Below, piece after piece: positions 11,501 through 23,765 of a stretch of DNA of 64,000 nt. Under the pieces are notes generated by a model that ran no database searches, was not told where the DNA came from, and was given only the letters and a program-made list of their open reading frames with translations. The stretch lies in NCBI GenBank assembly GCA_025267735.1, contig CM046309.1, forward strand, positions 28,280,702 through 28,344,701, given 5' to 3'. A program made the translations under genes and the position numbers. Positions within the stretch are counted from its first letter, which is position 1. Every line of letters starts with the position of its first letter. Origin of the DNA: Mactra quadrangularis. Its lineage: Eukaryota > Mollusca > Bivalvia > Venerida > Mactridae.

Positions 11501-14500
11501 CCATATAAATTTACCCTGACACAAAAGTCAAATGGGTGCAATTAGATTGATGTGATATGCGTATGTATTGATATTAATGAGAAAGCATGATATTAGATGC
11601 GCAATTTGGTCATTGAGTGCACATTTATATTTTAGGTAAACTATCTAAGCCATTTCTTGATGGTTGGATTGTTTCTACCAATGTTAAAGAAAAGTGTCAA
11701 TGAATGTAGACTAGTATTTGTTTCTAGTGATGGTTACAAGTAGGTACATATAAAAATGTGTATAAGTTTTCCCATATTAAACAACAGTCAAGTTTCCCTA
11801 TTAGGATCATAAAAAGGTTCAGTCTTAAAATGCGGAATGGTCTTAGTATAGGGACATTTTCCTTCTTCAAGCTGTTGGTACTTGTAAAATCGTCAAAAAT
11901 GCATGATCGTGCAATAATCAATAAATATTATGTTTTTTACTGTGCCTTCTCCATACAAGCATTTGGGACTTGAAAATAATAAAATATTGCTGGATTGTGC
12001 AATAACCAATGTGGTTTTCATAGTGGCACTTTACTGTACTTTATAAGTCAGATCAATCACTGACGTTTGATATTTGTTGAAACAAGTAAGTTAATGGTTT
12101 GATTATTCATACATTATTCCTGAATACTGGGACAATTATAATGCAGATAATAACCGATACATGTATGTTGTTTTATCTGATACCCTGAAATAAGAGTTAA
12201 GTTCGCATTTCATATCAATCTTTGTTAAATGTCATTAGTGCACAATACTACATGAAAATGTTAGCAATATGCAGTTTATGTGTATATCTATATCCAAAAT
12301 TCACTCTTGGTTGATATAATGCCACATGGTCTTCTTATTTATCCGAATAAATTCTATGGAATTTGCTTAAAGTACCCTTTCGGAAGGAATATGTTGACCA
12401 TCAAAATATTATAAAAAGAACCTTTTCTATATAAAATATGATTAAACCAATTACCGGTTATTTCAGATTTGCTCGTTATGATCTATCAACTATGAATTAC
12501 TTAGGTCCTGTGGAAGGGTTTGGTTTCTTAGATTATTATGGAAGATCAAAATTGTATCAGGTAAAATATACACCTATATTTATGTTTTGTGTTCTTTATT
12601 TTTTTAATTGTACATATAACTATAATTCGTGAAATGGCTTGTAGATTTATGATATATGTACTCTATCTGGATTGTCTGTCTCATTTATAACGGCATTACT
12701 AAATAGTTTTACTGGTACGAATAAATGATTCATGTACAAGTTTTACCAATTCCATTTTTGGTTACCATGAACCAAAGTACATATACATTGTACTCATAAA
12801 TAACCGCATAAAGAAACCATTTTATTAAGTGCATGTACAAGTGCATACTTTAGATAAGGCATTTTCTGTATTATACTTAAATGGTTTCGCATGTAAACTG
12901 TTTTTCAATTGATATCATTAAGGTATTCTAACATATTGCAGCATTATGTTTTGTCGTACTTTGCATAGGCGTGGTGTCCTTTATTTGAATTGATTATAAA
13001 ATTGCACTGGTCATGTAAGTTATATTGCCCCCCTGAATTGAAAAAAGACTTCTCATTTATCTATGTATCTATTTTAGATAATGCAGATGTATTGTCTAGG
13101 ACGTAGGTTACGTGATACCAATGTTACAGTGACCTGTGTACATCCAGGAATGGTTGAAACTGATATCGGAATTGAATTTAAAGATGTTAAAGTATATCAA
13201 GCTATGTTAACTGTTGGTAGACTTATTGGTATGTATATTCATTAGTCTTAACACAATCTCTGTAAACATATATCTTATAGGGCAACGTCGTTGGAATCTC
13301 GCATGGTTATGTTGGTTTTTGTTGTTGTTATTTTTAATGTCGTATTCAACACATATTTAGGTCATATATACGACGGCCAGCTCTTCCTACTTTAGGTTTC
13401 CTGGACACTTTTCTATCACCAGTACTAACTTACCCTACCGCGAGGCCGACAACTCATGTATAGGGTATGACCTACCGCGACCGGGTTCGAACCCGCGATC
13501 TCCGGATTCGAAGTCAGACATGGTAACCACTACGCCATGGCCGCGGCTTCATGGTTATGGTTATGTTATAATAAATTAGCAAGATACGGCCATGTTATAA
13601 GTTTTACAACATTTTTGAATACTTGTTTCAGTCATATCGTGGTAAAATCGTAACTGCTCGGCAATTTCCGTGACCTGAAAATATATCGGACAAATCTGAT
13701 CGATTTTAGAGCAATCGTGTGGATCAATGGTCTTATTTATTGTCTTTGGAGAAGCTTAGATCTGTGCACACAGGCGATTTGACTAGTACTAAGCACAGCA
13801 TACTTTTCTTGTGACTGGCAATTACCTTACTTGGTACAAACGTGGGTGTGAGAATGGTCGTAAAATACTAATATGGTCTTAAAAAGACTTAAAACAACTG
13901 GTTTGAAAAAACCTTAACATCATTCAATAGGTTTTAAAGTATTTTTATTAAAAAGTTCTACAATATACAATGTACTTGTTTCTGTTGGTATCTAATAAAC
14001 ATGTGTACGAAAAAGATAATGAACATAATCAATTTATCCTTAAACTACCTCGGCATAAGGAACTGTGGAAATTTTCATTTGTGTATGATAATCTTAATTT
14101 TGAAAACAAAACTTAAGGCTTGGGTATGTTGCTTGGCAAACATGATAATTTTATATTGGAATACATCATACAGTATAACCTCTGCAGAACGGCCCTCTAC
14201 AGGACAAATCATCTGCTAAACAACAGCTTTTGATATTTCCCTTAGGCATGCTTTTCGTTGTATTTAACCTCTACAGAGCAACAACCTCTGAACAGCAACA
14301 CATTTTAGTCCCTCACAGTGGGTGTTGCTCAAGAGAGGTTATACTGTATAATTAAAATTACATTTTTCTATCTAAATGTATAAACTATATGTGCTTGATA
14401 AATACATGTCATTGGTATTATATTTATAGGTTTAATGAGAACACCACTGGTAGGAGCAACTACAGTAATAAATTGTGCAGTAAATCCACAACTTAAAGGA

Positions 14501-16216
14501 GTAACAGGATTTTATTACAAAGACTGTACACCAACGACAGTATCATCACTTTGCAAGTAAGCACTTTTCTTCTTCTAGCGCACACGTGCCATCTAATGTA
14601 CTCACAAAACAGAAGAATCAGTATGCACTCGACATGGAGTTTCAGAGCCTGTAGCCGCATACCTAATCCAGTGTTAATCCTGTAGGGCGATTGTAAGTAA
14701 CTGCCGATATATGCGCTTCGTTAATGGCGTTATTGGTTTACAGCGAAATCCAGAGACTTAGCCTTTCCGAGAACGTTGAGTAAGTTTTTGAACAGCTTTA
14801 GGATAATATGACCTACAAGATTTGTTGCTTCATCGTGAAGCCAAATGCAGTCTTCTAATTTCCCTTTCCATTTCCATTATAAAAACACAAGTCTTTAATC
14901 TAACTTGTTAAAATATACCTTATGAAAAAAATATTGTTTCATCATTAAATACTTTTAATAACTTGGAGGCCAGGGATGAATCGACTTATTGTCTCAAGTC
15001 AATATGAACCAAACCATACGTTAATACTGTCCTGTGTGATAAAGTGGCCTAGTTGTATCGCTTATGATAACGAGGTCTAGTCGTTATGTGATTGACTTTA
15101 ATTGCAACAAATATTGTTTCAGCTCACGGTTTCTTAGTTTTGCAAATTCACAGCTCATTTAAAAACATATGATGGGAAATTGTTGCGGAAAATATTTAGT
15201 ATATTTTTAAATTTGTACTTTTTAACACAAATGCATTTGATAACCTCCGGGACAGATTGATAAATCATGTATTGTCCAAACAACGAGATAACACCATGTT
15301 ATGATACAATATATATCATATTTGCTATCTTTACTCCTCAAAATAGATATATATCTATTCATATACATTATAGTTATAAAACGTAAACAAATCTTATGAA
15401 TTAAAACATTATTGAACTAGGATTTCCCGTACTACCAGTTGCATGGTGGCAATACTACATGACAATGACATCAAAAATGCTATGGTTTGAAGCAGAAAAC
15501 AGTGAAAATGTAAATCTAACACGAAATAAAATACTTACAGCTCTTTACAACTCTGAGTCGAGGTGGATGTTAACTGTTTCCTTATTGAGACCCTAGTATT
15601 TCAGATGTCATACTTACGTGGTATTGTCACCCAGATTTGTAGACGATTATTTTTATGTTTGCTTGCTTTTGTTTAAATGATTTCTATTAGAGAGTATAAA
15701 TGTACACCGTGGTTCAGTGGTAGGATGCGCGCTTAGGAATAAAAATGTTCTCGCATTGGAATTCAACTAAGGTCACTGCTAAGGAGCAAGAAAAATACCT
15801 GCAGTTATTCCACTCCACCGGGTATTAATGGGTATTGTGAGGGATTACCTGCATAGATGTGATTTAATTGACCAAAGGTTATCATAAAGTCAGCTGAACA
15901 TGTATATGTAAGCAGTCTTTAAACCGCACCATATATCTTCAATTATAGCAAATGACTTATGAGGAGTTTTGCATCAATGTCTATAATTACAGTCATGCCC
16001 ATTAGTCTGTGGCTTAAGCTCGTTGTAACAATATATTTATACATACATTGTACTTTGAACAATTTTGACATTGTTTTCAGAGATGAGATGAAACAGGAAC
16101 AATTATGGATTAAAACAATGGCATTACTACAAGGTCATTTTACACAAGAAGAAATATGTTGTCTTGAAGGAGCAGATCCTGAATCTGTGGAACAAACACT
16201 AGGTTATGAAAGTTAA
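8576..16216 (+). CDS. Short-chain dehydrogenase/reductase (retinol dehydrogenase/WWOX-like SDR)
   Basis: Nine exons: 8576-8651, 9449-9534, 10042-10249, 10935-10969, 11636-11739, 12467-12560, 13078-13228, 14430-14556 and 16081-16216. Phases agree at every junction and give 338 residues plus TAA. Classical SDR features: cofactor motif TGANRGIG (residues 21-28), NAG (115-117), active-site Asn in VNYLSHF (N137), Ser in FVSSDG (S165/S166), YGRSK with Y194 and K198 as the YxxxK pair, and HPGMVETD (223-230) typical of RDH-like SDRs. Predicted to be an NAD(P)-dependent oxidoreductase acting on a carbonyl or alcohol; the substrate cannot be read from sequence. There is no N-terminal membrane helix as in many RDHs; instead MGGKQS matches the N-myristoylation pattern MGxxxS. 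The ATG context (A at -3, G at +4) is strong. Exon 3 uses a weak donor (GTTCGT). Introns carry SINEs and a MITE. No AATAAA was found soon after the stop. Confidence 0.93.
8850..8940 (-). mobile_element. SINE/LINE 3'-tail fragment in SDR intron 1
   Basis: Minus strand ends ...GTGTTGCCACGGCGTTAAACCC, the tail shared by the SINEs at 13340, 31010 and 62905. The block CAGTCAGTCAAC also recurs next to a similar tail at 54055-54110. Truncated copy; the inner edge is uncertain. Confidence 0.5.
11240..11485 (+). mobile_element. tRNA-derived SINE, copy 1 (SDR intron 4)
   Basis: Starts with a decayed tRNA-like head (GATAAGACGCGCTTAGGAAT ... AGTTCGAACCC, a B-box-like motif) and continues through a body (CTAATTTCCTAGAGACAG, CCATCCACCCTGGTGTCAGT, GGCTGAACATGTATATGGAA) that matches copy 2 at 15705 in order. 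Edges approximate. Confidence 0.75.
13330..13560 (-). mobile_element. tRNA-derived SINE, minus strand (SDR intron 7)
   Basis: On the minus strand the head reads GCCGCGGCCATGGCGTAGTGGTTACC ... CGGGTTCGAACCCGGTCGCG, with A-box-like (GGCGTAGTGGTTA) and B-box-like (GGTTCGAACCC) motifs. The tail is ATGACCTAAATATGTGTTGAA followed by an AT/CAA-rich end. It belongs to the family with copies at 31010 and 62905. Confidence 0.75.
14171..14346. mobile_element. TA-flanked MITE (mariner/pogo type), SDR intron 7
   Basis: A 176-bp element with terminal inverted repeats CAGTATAACCTCT / AGAGGTTATACTG and TA dinucleotides on both sides (14169-14170, 14347-14348). Too short to code. TA duplication plus CAG ends fits the Tc1/mariner/pogo superfamily. 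Confidence 0.8.
15705..15950 (+). mobile_element. tRNA-derived SINE, copy 2 (SDR intron 8)
   Basis: The head TGGTTCAGTGGTAGGATGCG is a clear RNA polymerase III A box like that of Glu/Gly-type tRNAs. The body matches copy 1 at 11240 (CGCTTAGGAAT, ACCGGGTATTAATGGG, CAGCTGAACATGTATATG). The B box is degraded. Probably inactive. Confidence 0.75.
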
Positions 16217-17620
16217 ATACCAGTGCATGTGATGGTTTTGTGTTTAAATTCAGGACATAGACTGATTTGATATTACTTGTTATATACTTATTATTTAATA
16301 TCATTACTTTAGATGGTATTTATGACGTTATATAACGTGTTTTATTTTGGTAAGAATTCACTTACATATTGACTTGCAATACTCAGTAACATGCTGTAAA
16401 CCATAACTGAGCTCTTCTTGAACCAGTGGGACAATGTATCCACACAAGTGTAGTTCGGCCTCGTGCCGAATTTACCACTGTGCCGAAGGCCGAACTAGCC
16501 CCATACAGACAACAAACATTGATCACGCGATGTTTGTAGACACGGTGATTTTAATGATTTTTGAATACATTTCTCGTGAAAGTAGACATTTTAAGCTTTA
16601 ATTACAGACATCAAAATATTCAAAAGCGTTTTGAAGAAAGTTACAATTAAAAACTTGAGTAGAAACAAAAAAAAAATACCATAGGAGATAAAATTCTTTC
16701 GAATCTTACGGAAAAACTTGGGCTTACAAAGTCGCCATTTTGTTGTGTAATAAAAATTTGTGTCATAAGTGGCGTCATAATATGAAACAAAGTGATGTTC
16801 ATCCGTTAATGTGTTCATAAATGCGTTTTGCCGAACCTGCCCCGAGGCCGAGATCTAGCCTCGGTCTCCCCTATGCTTACATATGCCAAGTTCATTTCAT
16901 CCCGTATCCAGTCATTCCAATCAGAAAACTTCTCTGTACGTTTATGACGACTATTCCGAGTACAGATTGTGGACAACATTAAAAATGGAGGCCACTGTAA
17001 GTCTAATGAGAAAATTTCACTCTCGGACAAATAGTTCGTGTTCGACAATTCATTTTCCTGTGTTCCATCACTTCTAACGAGTTGTCTGTAATTACTAGAT
17101 TTTTGCTATTAACGAGGGTGTCTAATATATTAATCAGCGTTTCCCCAAGTTAATTTTTTGCTACTTGACTACAATAAATGTCCTTGTCAAACATACGATG
17201 TTCCCACACGTACATCCGGAGCTATAAATTAAAGGCAGCTTACTCGACATTAAAATCATAAGTTTATGATTATGAGTTATCTTCATTTAAATTTACGGAT
17301 ATCAATCAACACAGACGAACAATGTAGATCAGCGATAACTATGTCAGGTGGAATAGAATGGTTATTACTATGCATGCATATCCTTATTATATAAATTGTT
17401 ATATATAAATTACTTATATGTTTGATTTGTTTTGGTTATTCTTTCACTTTATTTATTTAACGTGAAATTTGTAAGCCCCATAATTCATGTTGGCAATATT
17501 AATTTAAGTCACCAGTTTAACTGAATTCAAACAACCTCAATAAAGAGTGAAATTTTAAACAAATTGAATACTACAAATTATGTGTGTGGTATGTCATTTT
17601 CAAAAGAGACTTGTTACTGC
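16217..17620. other. Intergenic after the SDR gene
   Basis: No gene supported. At 16452-16492 TTCGGCCT and AGGCCGAA flank a small inverted segment, and a related GAGGCCGAG ... CTCGG hairpin lies at 16844-16867; together they may be the ends of a short DNA element of about 420 bp. The remainder is AT-rich with only chance ORFs. Confidence 0.4.
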
Positions 17621-17623
17621 TTT

Positions 17624-19614
17624 GTTGAACCTCATTTTTCACAACCCGTGCTTTTCACAACTTGTGAAAAACGCGTACGCATTTTTCACAACTTGTGTGA
17701 AAAACACGTTAGCATACAAATTTCATACGAGCATAGAAACGCATTTTTCACAACTTCAAATGTGACGTAAAAGTTTTGAAAAATTAGAGTTTTTTGGTAC
17801 TAACGCATTTTTCACACTTGTGATTTTTTTAGTTGCTAGCTGTAAGTTAGTAAGTAAGTAAGTATTTTTTTTTTATTTTCGTGACATGTTTTATGACAAT
17901 ATTACAAACATGAAAACAACATGAAAAGTATTTACAAATAAACACGAGACCCAGTGGGTGTAAGAACCACACTTGCAAAAAGCTTTTTGTGAAAAACGAG
18001 GTTTAAAGTTTGTTACAACCCGTTTTGTAATAAAAGCCCGAATTGTTTTAATTATTACAAAACGGGTTATTACAAAAGTAATTGAACATACAAACGCAAT
18101 TTGTTATCAAATCCCGAAATGTAATAAAATGTCTAGTTATATTAATTTTATCATGAAATATAGTACGATACTTTGAATTATTGGTAAGGAACGAAAATAA
18201 TGTTTAACAAGCAAACAATAATGTTCAAATAGACAAATTACTTGCATTCGTCATATTAATTTGAAGATTTCGTCAGAAAAACAAGTTGTCATATTATATT
18301 GAAAAACGAGTATTTAAAAAGTGGTTGAACTTACCAACCCGTTTATTATAAATAATAATTACAATTCGGGGTTTTATCACAAAACGGACAAACGTTGAAA
18401 AAAAAACACGAGCGTAATTTTTACAGGTTGTGAAAAACACGGTGTGTGAAAAATGAGGTTCAACGTTTGAACCTCATTTTTCACAGAACGCGTTTTTTTT
18501 CACAACCTATGAAGAGCACGTTTGTGAAAAACGAGGATCAACATGGCAAACTTGCTCAATACCGGAATATGTTGTCGGCCTCGAGGTTTTATCGGCACCC
18601 TTTCTCAGCAATTTTGTTACGAATTCCAATATTGAGCGACGGTAAAAAATCTGACAATTAAATCTGCACCTCTGAAATTGACCACTGTATAACGATTCAC
18701 AAAATATAAATCACAATTATCAAAAGTTTAAAAAAAATCGATGTCCTTTACTTTTATATATCAATTGTATTAGCTATAACCATATTTATTTAAGTTTAAT
18801 ATTCATGCATCTTCCCAACATGTAAACCTTTTTTACCAACTGTATATCTTACCAAAATATGAAATAATTTAGAATCTTCATGTTGCCAGCTACATGTACG
18901 CACAATACATGTATATAAATATTAGTGTCAGGGTGGATAATGGGTTATGTGCTTCATGCCCCAAGAGTCGCTAGTTTGAACTTAAACGACTAAAGCTAGA
19001 TAGAAGTTGCTAGGGACATAAATGTTACCATGGATATTTGTGCTGTTTCTAGGGACCGTAACATAGGATGCTAGGACCTAAATGTTTGCTAGAAACATTA
19101 ACGTAATTACTATGGGCAATGAAAATGTTGCAATGAGAGTGTGCTTGAGCAGCTGCTATGGATCTCGAGGCGGTCGCTTTGGATGCGAATCTTGTTAATA
19201 CGAACATTTTAACAGTACCATGGAGCATGTGTGCTTACTATGTACCATAAGATGGTTTCTCTATGCGCGTGAGTGGTTGCTTGCACGTAAAGGTGGTTAA
19301 ATAAGGCACAAATCTGGCTGGTGGAAGACCTTGGGTGATTGCGACATCTTGCTTCCATGTGCGACATTAACCATCAAAATGATATATTAAAAAAAAACTG
19401 AAACATAAATTTTGTTTATCATAATATACTTTTAAATTTACTTTGATATTGACTCATGTTGTGAAAATTGCGTTAGGACTAAAAATATGTCTAACGTAAT
19501 TTTCACATTGCTCATTTCTGAAAAACGCGTACGCAATTTTCACAACTTGTGAAAATTGCGTACGCGTTTTTCACAAGTTGTGAAAAACACGGGTTGTGAA
19601 AAATGAGGTTCAAC
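17624..19614. mobile_element. Foldback cluster with GTTGAACCTCATTTTTCACA termini
   Basis: The left end reads TTGAACCTCATTTTTCACAA; right-type ends (the inverse) occur at about 18446-18467 and at 19590-19614, and a new left-type end starts at 18470. This looks like two or three related elements back to back. Many inverted copies of TTTTTCACAACTTGTG and ACGCGTACGC lie inside, so each unit can fold. No transposase ORF is visible. A block of TTACAAAACGGGT inverted repeats (18010-18070) and (GTAA)n (17850-17875) occur within. Confidence 0.7.
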
Positions 19615-19617
19615 ATA

Positions 19618-21200
19618 GCTGTGTTAAGTCCAATGGTATTCAGTCAGACTGGTTCCCGATTCTACAGGGTGTACGTCAAGGGCAGTGTTTATCAACGAAC
19701 TACTTGACTCAATTGATGAAAGCAAATATAGCTTTAAAATGAATGGAATTACGTGTGCTTGTCCTACCTTGGGTGACGACATGGTTGTACTATCATATAC
19801 GAAAAATGGTCTTGACCAACTACAAAATCTTTGCTGCCAAAACTCTATTAATGAACGCTATAATATGTATTACCCATCAAAGTGTAATGTCTTAGTTTTT
19901 AATGAACATATAAATTGAACTTGTCTGTCGAGAAAAGTCTTGAAAATTTGTGAAAGTATAGTCTCAGAGTCTAACTTCTACACTCACCTTGGAATAAACT
20001 GTTCAAATGACATGAGTTTAGATACTAATATCCAAGATAGTTGCAACAAACTAAGGAAACCATTCTACTCTCTGTCAGACTGTGCTATTTATAAGAACGG
20101 TCTTCACCCATTAACAGTAAAAAAAGATTTATACTTCTATTGTCTTACCAAAGGCTTTGTACAACTGTGAGTTGTGGTGCGATATGAACGACACACAAAC
20201 CATGGTATTAGAAAGAGCTCACCGCAAGTGTATTAAATATATGCAATGCATGCCAAAGTTTATAAGAACTGACATAATACATATTTGTTTAGCAATTATG
20301 CCTATTGTAAACATAATTGATCAGAAAAAAACTATTATTTTTGGGGCAGCTGTGTAACTTCAAGTATAGAGTAAAACAAGTGTTTTGTAATAGACTAACT
20401 TTCTACATAAATAATCCTAGAAAAAGTAAAGGTTACATGCCTGATATATACAAATTACTATGTAAATACAATACATTAGACTTCTTATCAACTTACTTAC
20501 AAAACGGTGTTTTCATAGAATATAATGTTTGGAAACGTAAAGTTAAATTACATGTACGTAAACATGTCGAGTTTAAATGGAAAGCGCGAATTCATCAAGA
20601 TCCAAAGACTAATGGTTTTCTATCTGTTTAAAGTGAATATCTTCCTAATCAGACATGGAAATTCTGTCAAATTTATAAAAACTTTCAACCTGAATGCACC
20701 ACAGCGATGATACTGCTTTGAAAATAGTTTTCACAAAACTTTCAAGTGGAATGTCCGAAATGTAAAAACTCTATAGAAAACTCAGCAATTCATTTGATTA
20801 TGTTTTGCGTAGAAAATGGCATCCATAGAAATATTCTTTGGCATAAGTTATTGGATGTGCTAGGTAATGATCTATACGTTCAATTCAGTAGTAAATCACC
20901 AGCTGATCAACTGTTGGAAATGTTTAGAGGTTACACAACCCTATTTGTTAATAGCTACCAAAGAGTAAAACGTTTTAAAATTTTCTTAAAATGTGTTCAC
21001 GTATATTGTAATAGATAAACACAAAGATATATGTATTCATATTAATGTTCCATATTGACAATATCAAATATGACCAGGATATATATGCATATGTGATATT
21101 ACTTATGCTGTTTACCCTTGTCTAACAACTTTCGCTTTCGCTCTATTCGACTAGGGTAACAACAACAACAACAACAGCAGCAACAGCAACAACATAACTA
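19618..21200 (+). pseudogene. Decayed LINE: reverse transcriptase C-terminal half to 3' end
   Basis: Plus-strand remnant beginning exactly where the foldback cluster ends. A frame from about 19623 encodes NGIQSDWFPILQGVRQGQCL, a classic RT motif region. A small deletion and frameshift then lead to 19685-19918 (FINELLDSIDE, then a decayed catalytic box TLGDDMV in place of YADD). Further frames at 19940-20170, 20157-20357, 20317-20631 and 20746-21018 continue the polyprotein; the last has a Cys/His cluster (CPKCKN ... HLIMFC), the usual LINE C-terminal zinc-binding region. It ends with a 3'UTR and a CAA-rich tail (21159-21198). At least four frame breaks; inactive. Smallest reliable claim: an RT-encoding non-LTR element. 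Confidence 0.8.
21159..21198 (+). repeat. (CAA)n tail of the LINE remnant
   Basis: CAA/CAG-rich trinucleotide run after the LINE 3'UTR. Several LINE groups end in microsatellite-like tails instead of poly(A). Confidence 0.65.
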
Positions 21201-21965
21201 TTTAAGAACATGTATTTATTTGTATACTGTAATATATAATAATGGATAATTCATTGTAAATATTATCTTACGTGTAGATACATGTATGATATATGCTAAT
21301 AAATGAAACGTTATCTTGCCAATGCGTTATTATTTAATCCTAAAAATACTCCATTGTATATATTATTAAAGGTAATCCTCCAGTAATTAAGAACGCTGGG
21401 AACTAAGGGGTTGAAATAAAGGAATGATTCATGTTAGAAACAACCTACACATTAGCTAATCATAATTATCTTGAAAATACAATGTATAATCGATCTTAAG
21501 TTATACAAATGGTTGATCTTTCAACCAAAAACACGCTAATTATATTATCATGTTGCAAAATATTTTTAACTATAATGTGATCATGGGTTGGACAATGTGT
21601 TTCCGCATTCCATATTTCTTAACAAATCCATCGTAGTCAGATAATCTCATTTGTACAAATTAGGATATGTTTGTAAATATATGAGGACATTGAGGATAAT
21701 ATTGACTTACAGATAAACGTTTTTAGTAATGCTTTACTTCCTTGGGTATTGCTTGGGTAATGCCCTTGCGTTTTTTATACTTATGTTGCAAAGCATACAC
21801 TGTATTGATTACAATTAGAATTTAAAAAAGATAAAAATGAAATATTATCTTTATTATATGTTTTGTTTTTTTAAATCAGAATCTACATTCGTTATATATC
21901 ATATTTAGTTTCAAAGATGCCAATCATATAAATCAAATACATTTTATATCGTATTTCTCATTTCT
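21200..21965. other. Intergenic, AT-rich
   Basis: No gene, RNA or repeat structure that I can support. Confidence 0.5.
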
Positions 21966-22876
21966 TGGGTGGATCAAGCGGGGGGTCAGGGGGGTCCGGA
22001 CCCCCCTCTCCTAGAATTTGGAAAATGTACCTTTCCATTGGTGTGTTACACAACACCAGCTATTATTATATTGAGACAATAGAGTAGGCGAACACTAAAT
22101 TCGGCTACAAGTTTATTCTGAGTAAATAAAAGTAAGTTACAATGTCCAGTTTATATATTCATTAGTACTTCGCGTTTTAGCAATTTAAAAAGACAAACAC
22201 ATCATTTATCAGCCTAGCCTAGCCAACGTTTAATTATACGAAACGAAACTTAAGTTTGAGTCCAAAATTCAAAAGACAAGAAAGACGATCAGAGGAGGAC
22301 TGCTCAAGCGGGCCCAACACACTTAGTTTTATGTAACTACAATATTAATTTCTGTCAATCAAACCAATTTTGTATGTGTCCTAATACTATTGGCTATTCA
22401 CTGGTCAGCTGAGCACAAGGACTGCCCAACCGGACCTGGAATCTATCCAAGACCTAGGAGACGTGCTGGCATCTACCACTTAAGTGGTAATGTGGATTTT
22501 CAATTTTAAGCGAGATGTGAATTACTATTTAATAGTTCTAACTGACCATAAAGAAAATGACTTCAATTTAGTTAAGAGCATTTTCGAGAATAACATCTTA
22601 AAAGTACATGACTTGCTAAAGTCTAAAATAGTTTAGTCATGCCTCGCCATGACCATGCATATTTAAACTTAACATTGTGAATTCGGTCTATGATATAACA
22701 GGTGTATTTCTTGACTGTACGCCATTTTTTAGAAGCATGAAGCATTTTTTTCTCGCTACTTAACTTAGATTTAATGGTTATGTAGTCATTTCTATATATA
22801 TTGCATTTTTCCTGTAAAATGTAAAGTTCAGGACCCCCTCCCCCCCCCCCTAGAAAGAAATCCTGGATCCGCCCTT
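21966..22876. mobile_element. Non-autonomous DNA element with GGATC/GGACCCCC ends
   Basis: Left end GTGGATCAAGCGGGGGGTCA followed by GGTCCGGACCCCCC; right end CAGGACCCCCTC ... TCCTGGATCCGCCC. The left interior (CTAGAATT, GGAAAATGTACCT, TCCATT) matches the copy at 32443. The GC-rich ends stand out against the AT-rich interior. No clear target duplication and no coding capacity. Confidence 0.65.
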
Positions 22877-23404
22877 GCCTTTTTTAAAATTTTCTTTACT
22901 TTTCAAAATGTGCAGCTAGGAAAGTAATCGGACATCAAGATAATTTAGAAATGGGATATGGTAATACTGGAGTAATAAGAATGCATGAATCATAAAATTC
23001 AAGACATTGTTCTTGTCATTTGAATTCAAGTCCCTTAAATAGACCTAAATCGGAAATCCGCTGATGTATATTAAACTTTATTAAAGTGATGATTTACAAA
23101 ATGTCTAGTAAAGTTGTAGGAGTTGTTTCCCTTTAAACGTGCAACTAACTGTAATTACTAATAAGTATCACATTATCTAATAAAATAATAGACGAGTTGA
23201 ATAAAATGCCAAAAATAAGTTCTGTATCTATACTAGCTATAAATATTACGTGGTAGAATTAATGAGCGTCTCTGGGTTTATTTCGAGCGTATAAGTGAAC
23301 TGGGACCGAAATAATATTTACATACATAGGGGCTCAATTTACCATCTTAACGGGATATTATCCTCGATTTTTTTTGGTGAATGTAAAAAAGTCATTGTGT
23401 AAAG
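22877..23404. other. Intergenic, AT-rich
   Basis: Nothing supported beyond short chance ORFs. Confidence 0.5.
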
Positions 23405-23650
23405 CTAGCTTTGGCGACGTGATAGAGTGTCCGCTTACGACTCGAGAGACTGTGGGTTCGAATCACATTTGGGACCATGAATTTTTATCGGGTTACATTT
23501 GGCACCCAACGTAAATAACCCACTAGAAATTGTATGATTACACCCCTAGATAGTCCCACAGACAATCAAGCTCCAATAATTTGAGGACAAATTCTGTTAA
23601 GGAGGGGGTGTGTGTAGCAGAGGTATAATACAGCACTTGTACTACCTTGC
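23405..23650 (+). mobile_element. tRNA-derived SINE, tandem copy 1
   Basis: The head GCTAGCTTTGGCGACGTGAT ... CTTACGACTCGAGAGACTGT, then GGGTTCGAATCAC (B box) and GGGACCATGAATTTTTATCG, resembles a tRNA followed by a SINE body. The unit ends at CTTGCCTTCA just before copy 2 begins. Confidence 0.65.
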
Positions 23651-23765
23651 CTTCAAGCTAGCTTTTATGGCAACATAGTAGAGTGTCCACTTACGACTCG
23701 AGAGATCGTGGGTTCGAATTTCAGTTAGGACCATGGGTTTTTATTGGGTTACAGTAAGAACAATT
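23651..23765 (+). mobile_element. tRNA-derived SINE, tandem copy 2 (truncated)
   Basis: Repeats the head of copy 1 (AAGCTAGCTTTTATGGCAAC, CTTACGACTCGAGAGATCGT, GGGTTCGAATTTC, GGACCATGGGTTTTTATTGG) about 250 bases downstream in the same orientation, then loses similarity. A dimeric insertion or local tandem duplication. Confidence 0.65.

Noticed and set aside
11758..11973. 71-codon frame inside the SDR gene
   Set aside because: Intronic, no homology, antisense frame equally open; the SDR exon phases are complete without it.
13350..13560. A functional tRNA gene on the minus strand
   Set aside because: tRNA-like boxes are present but continue into a SINE body and the family tail.
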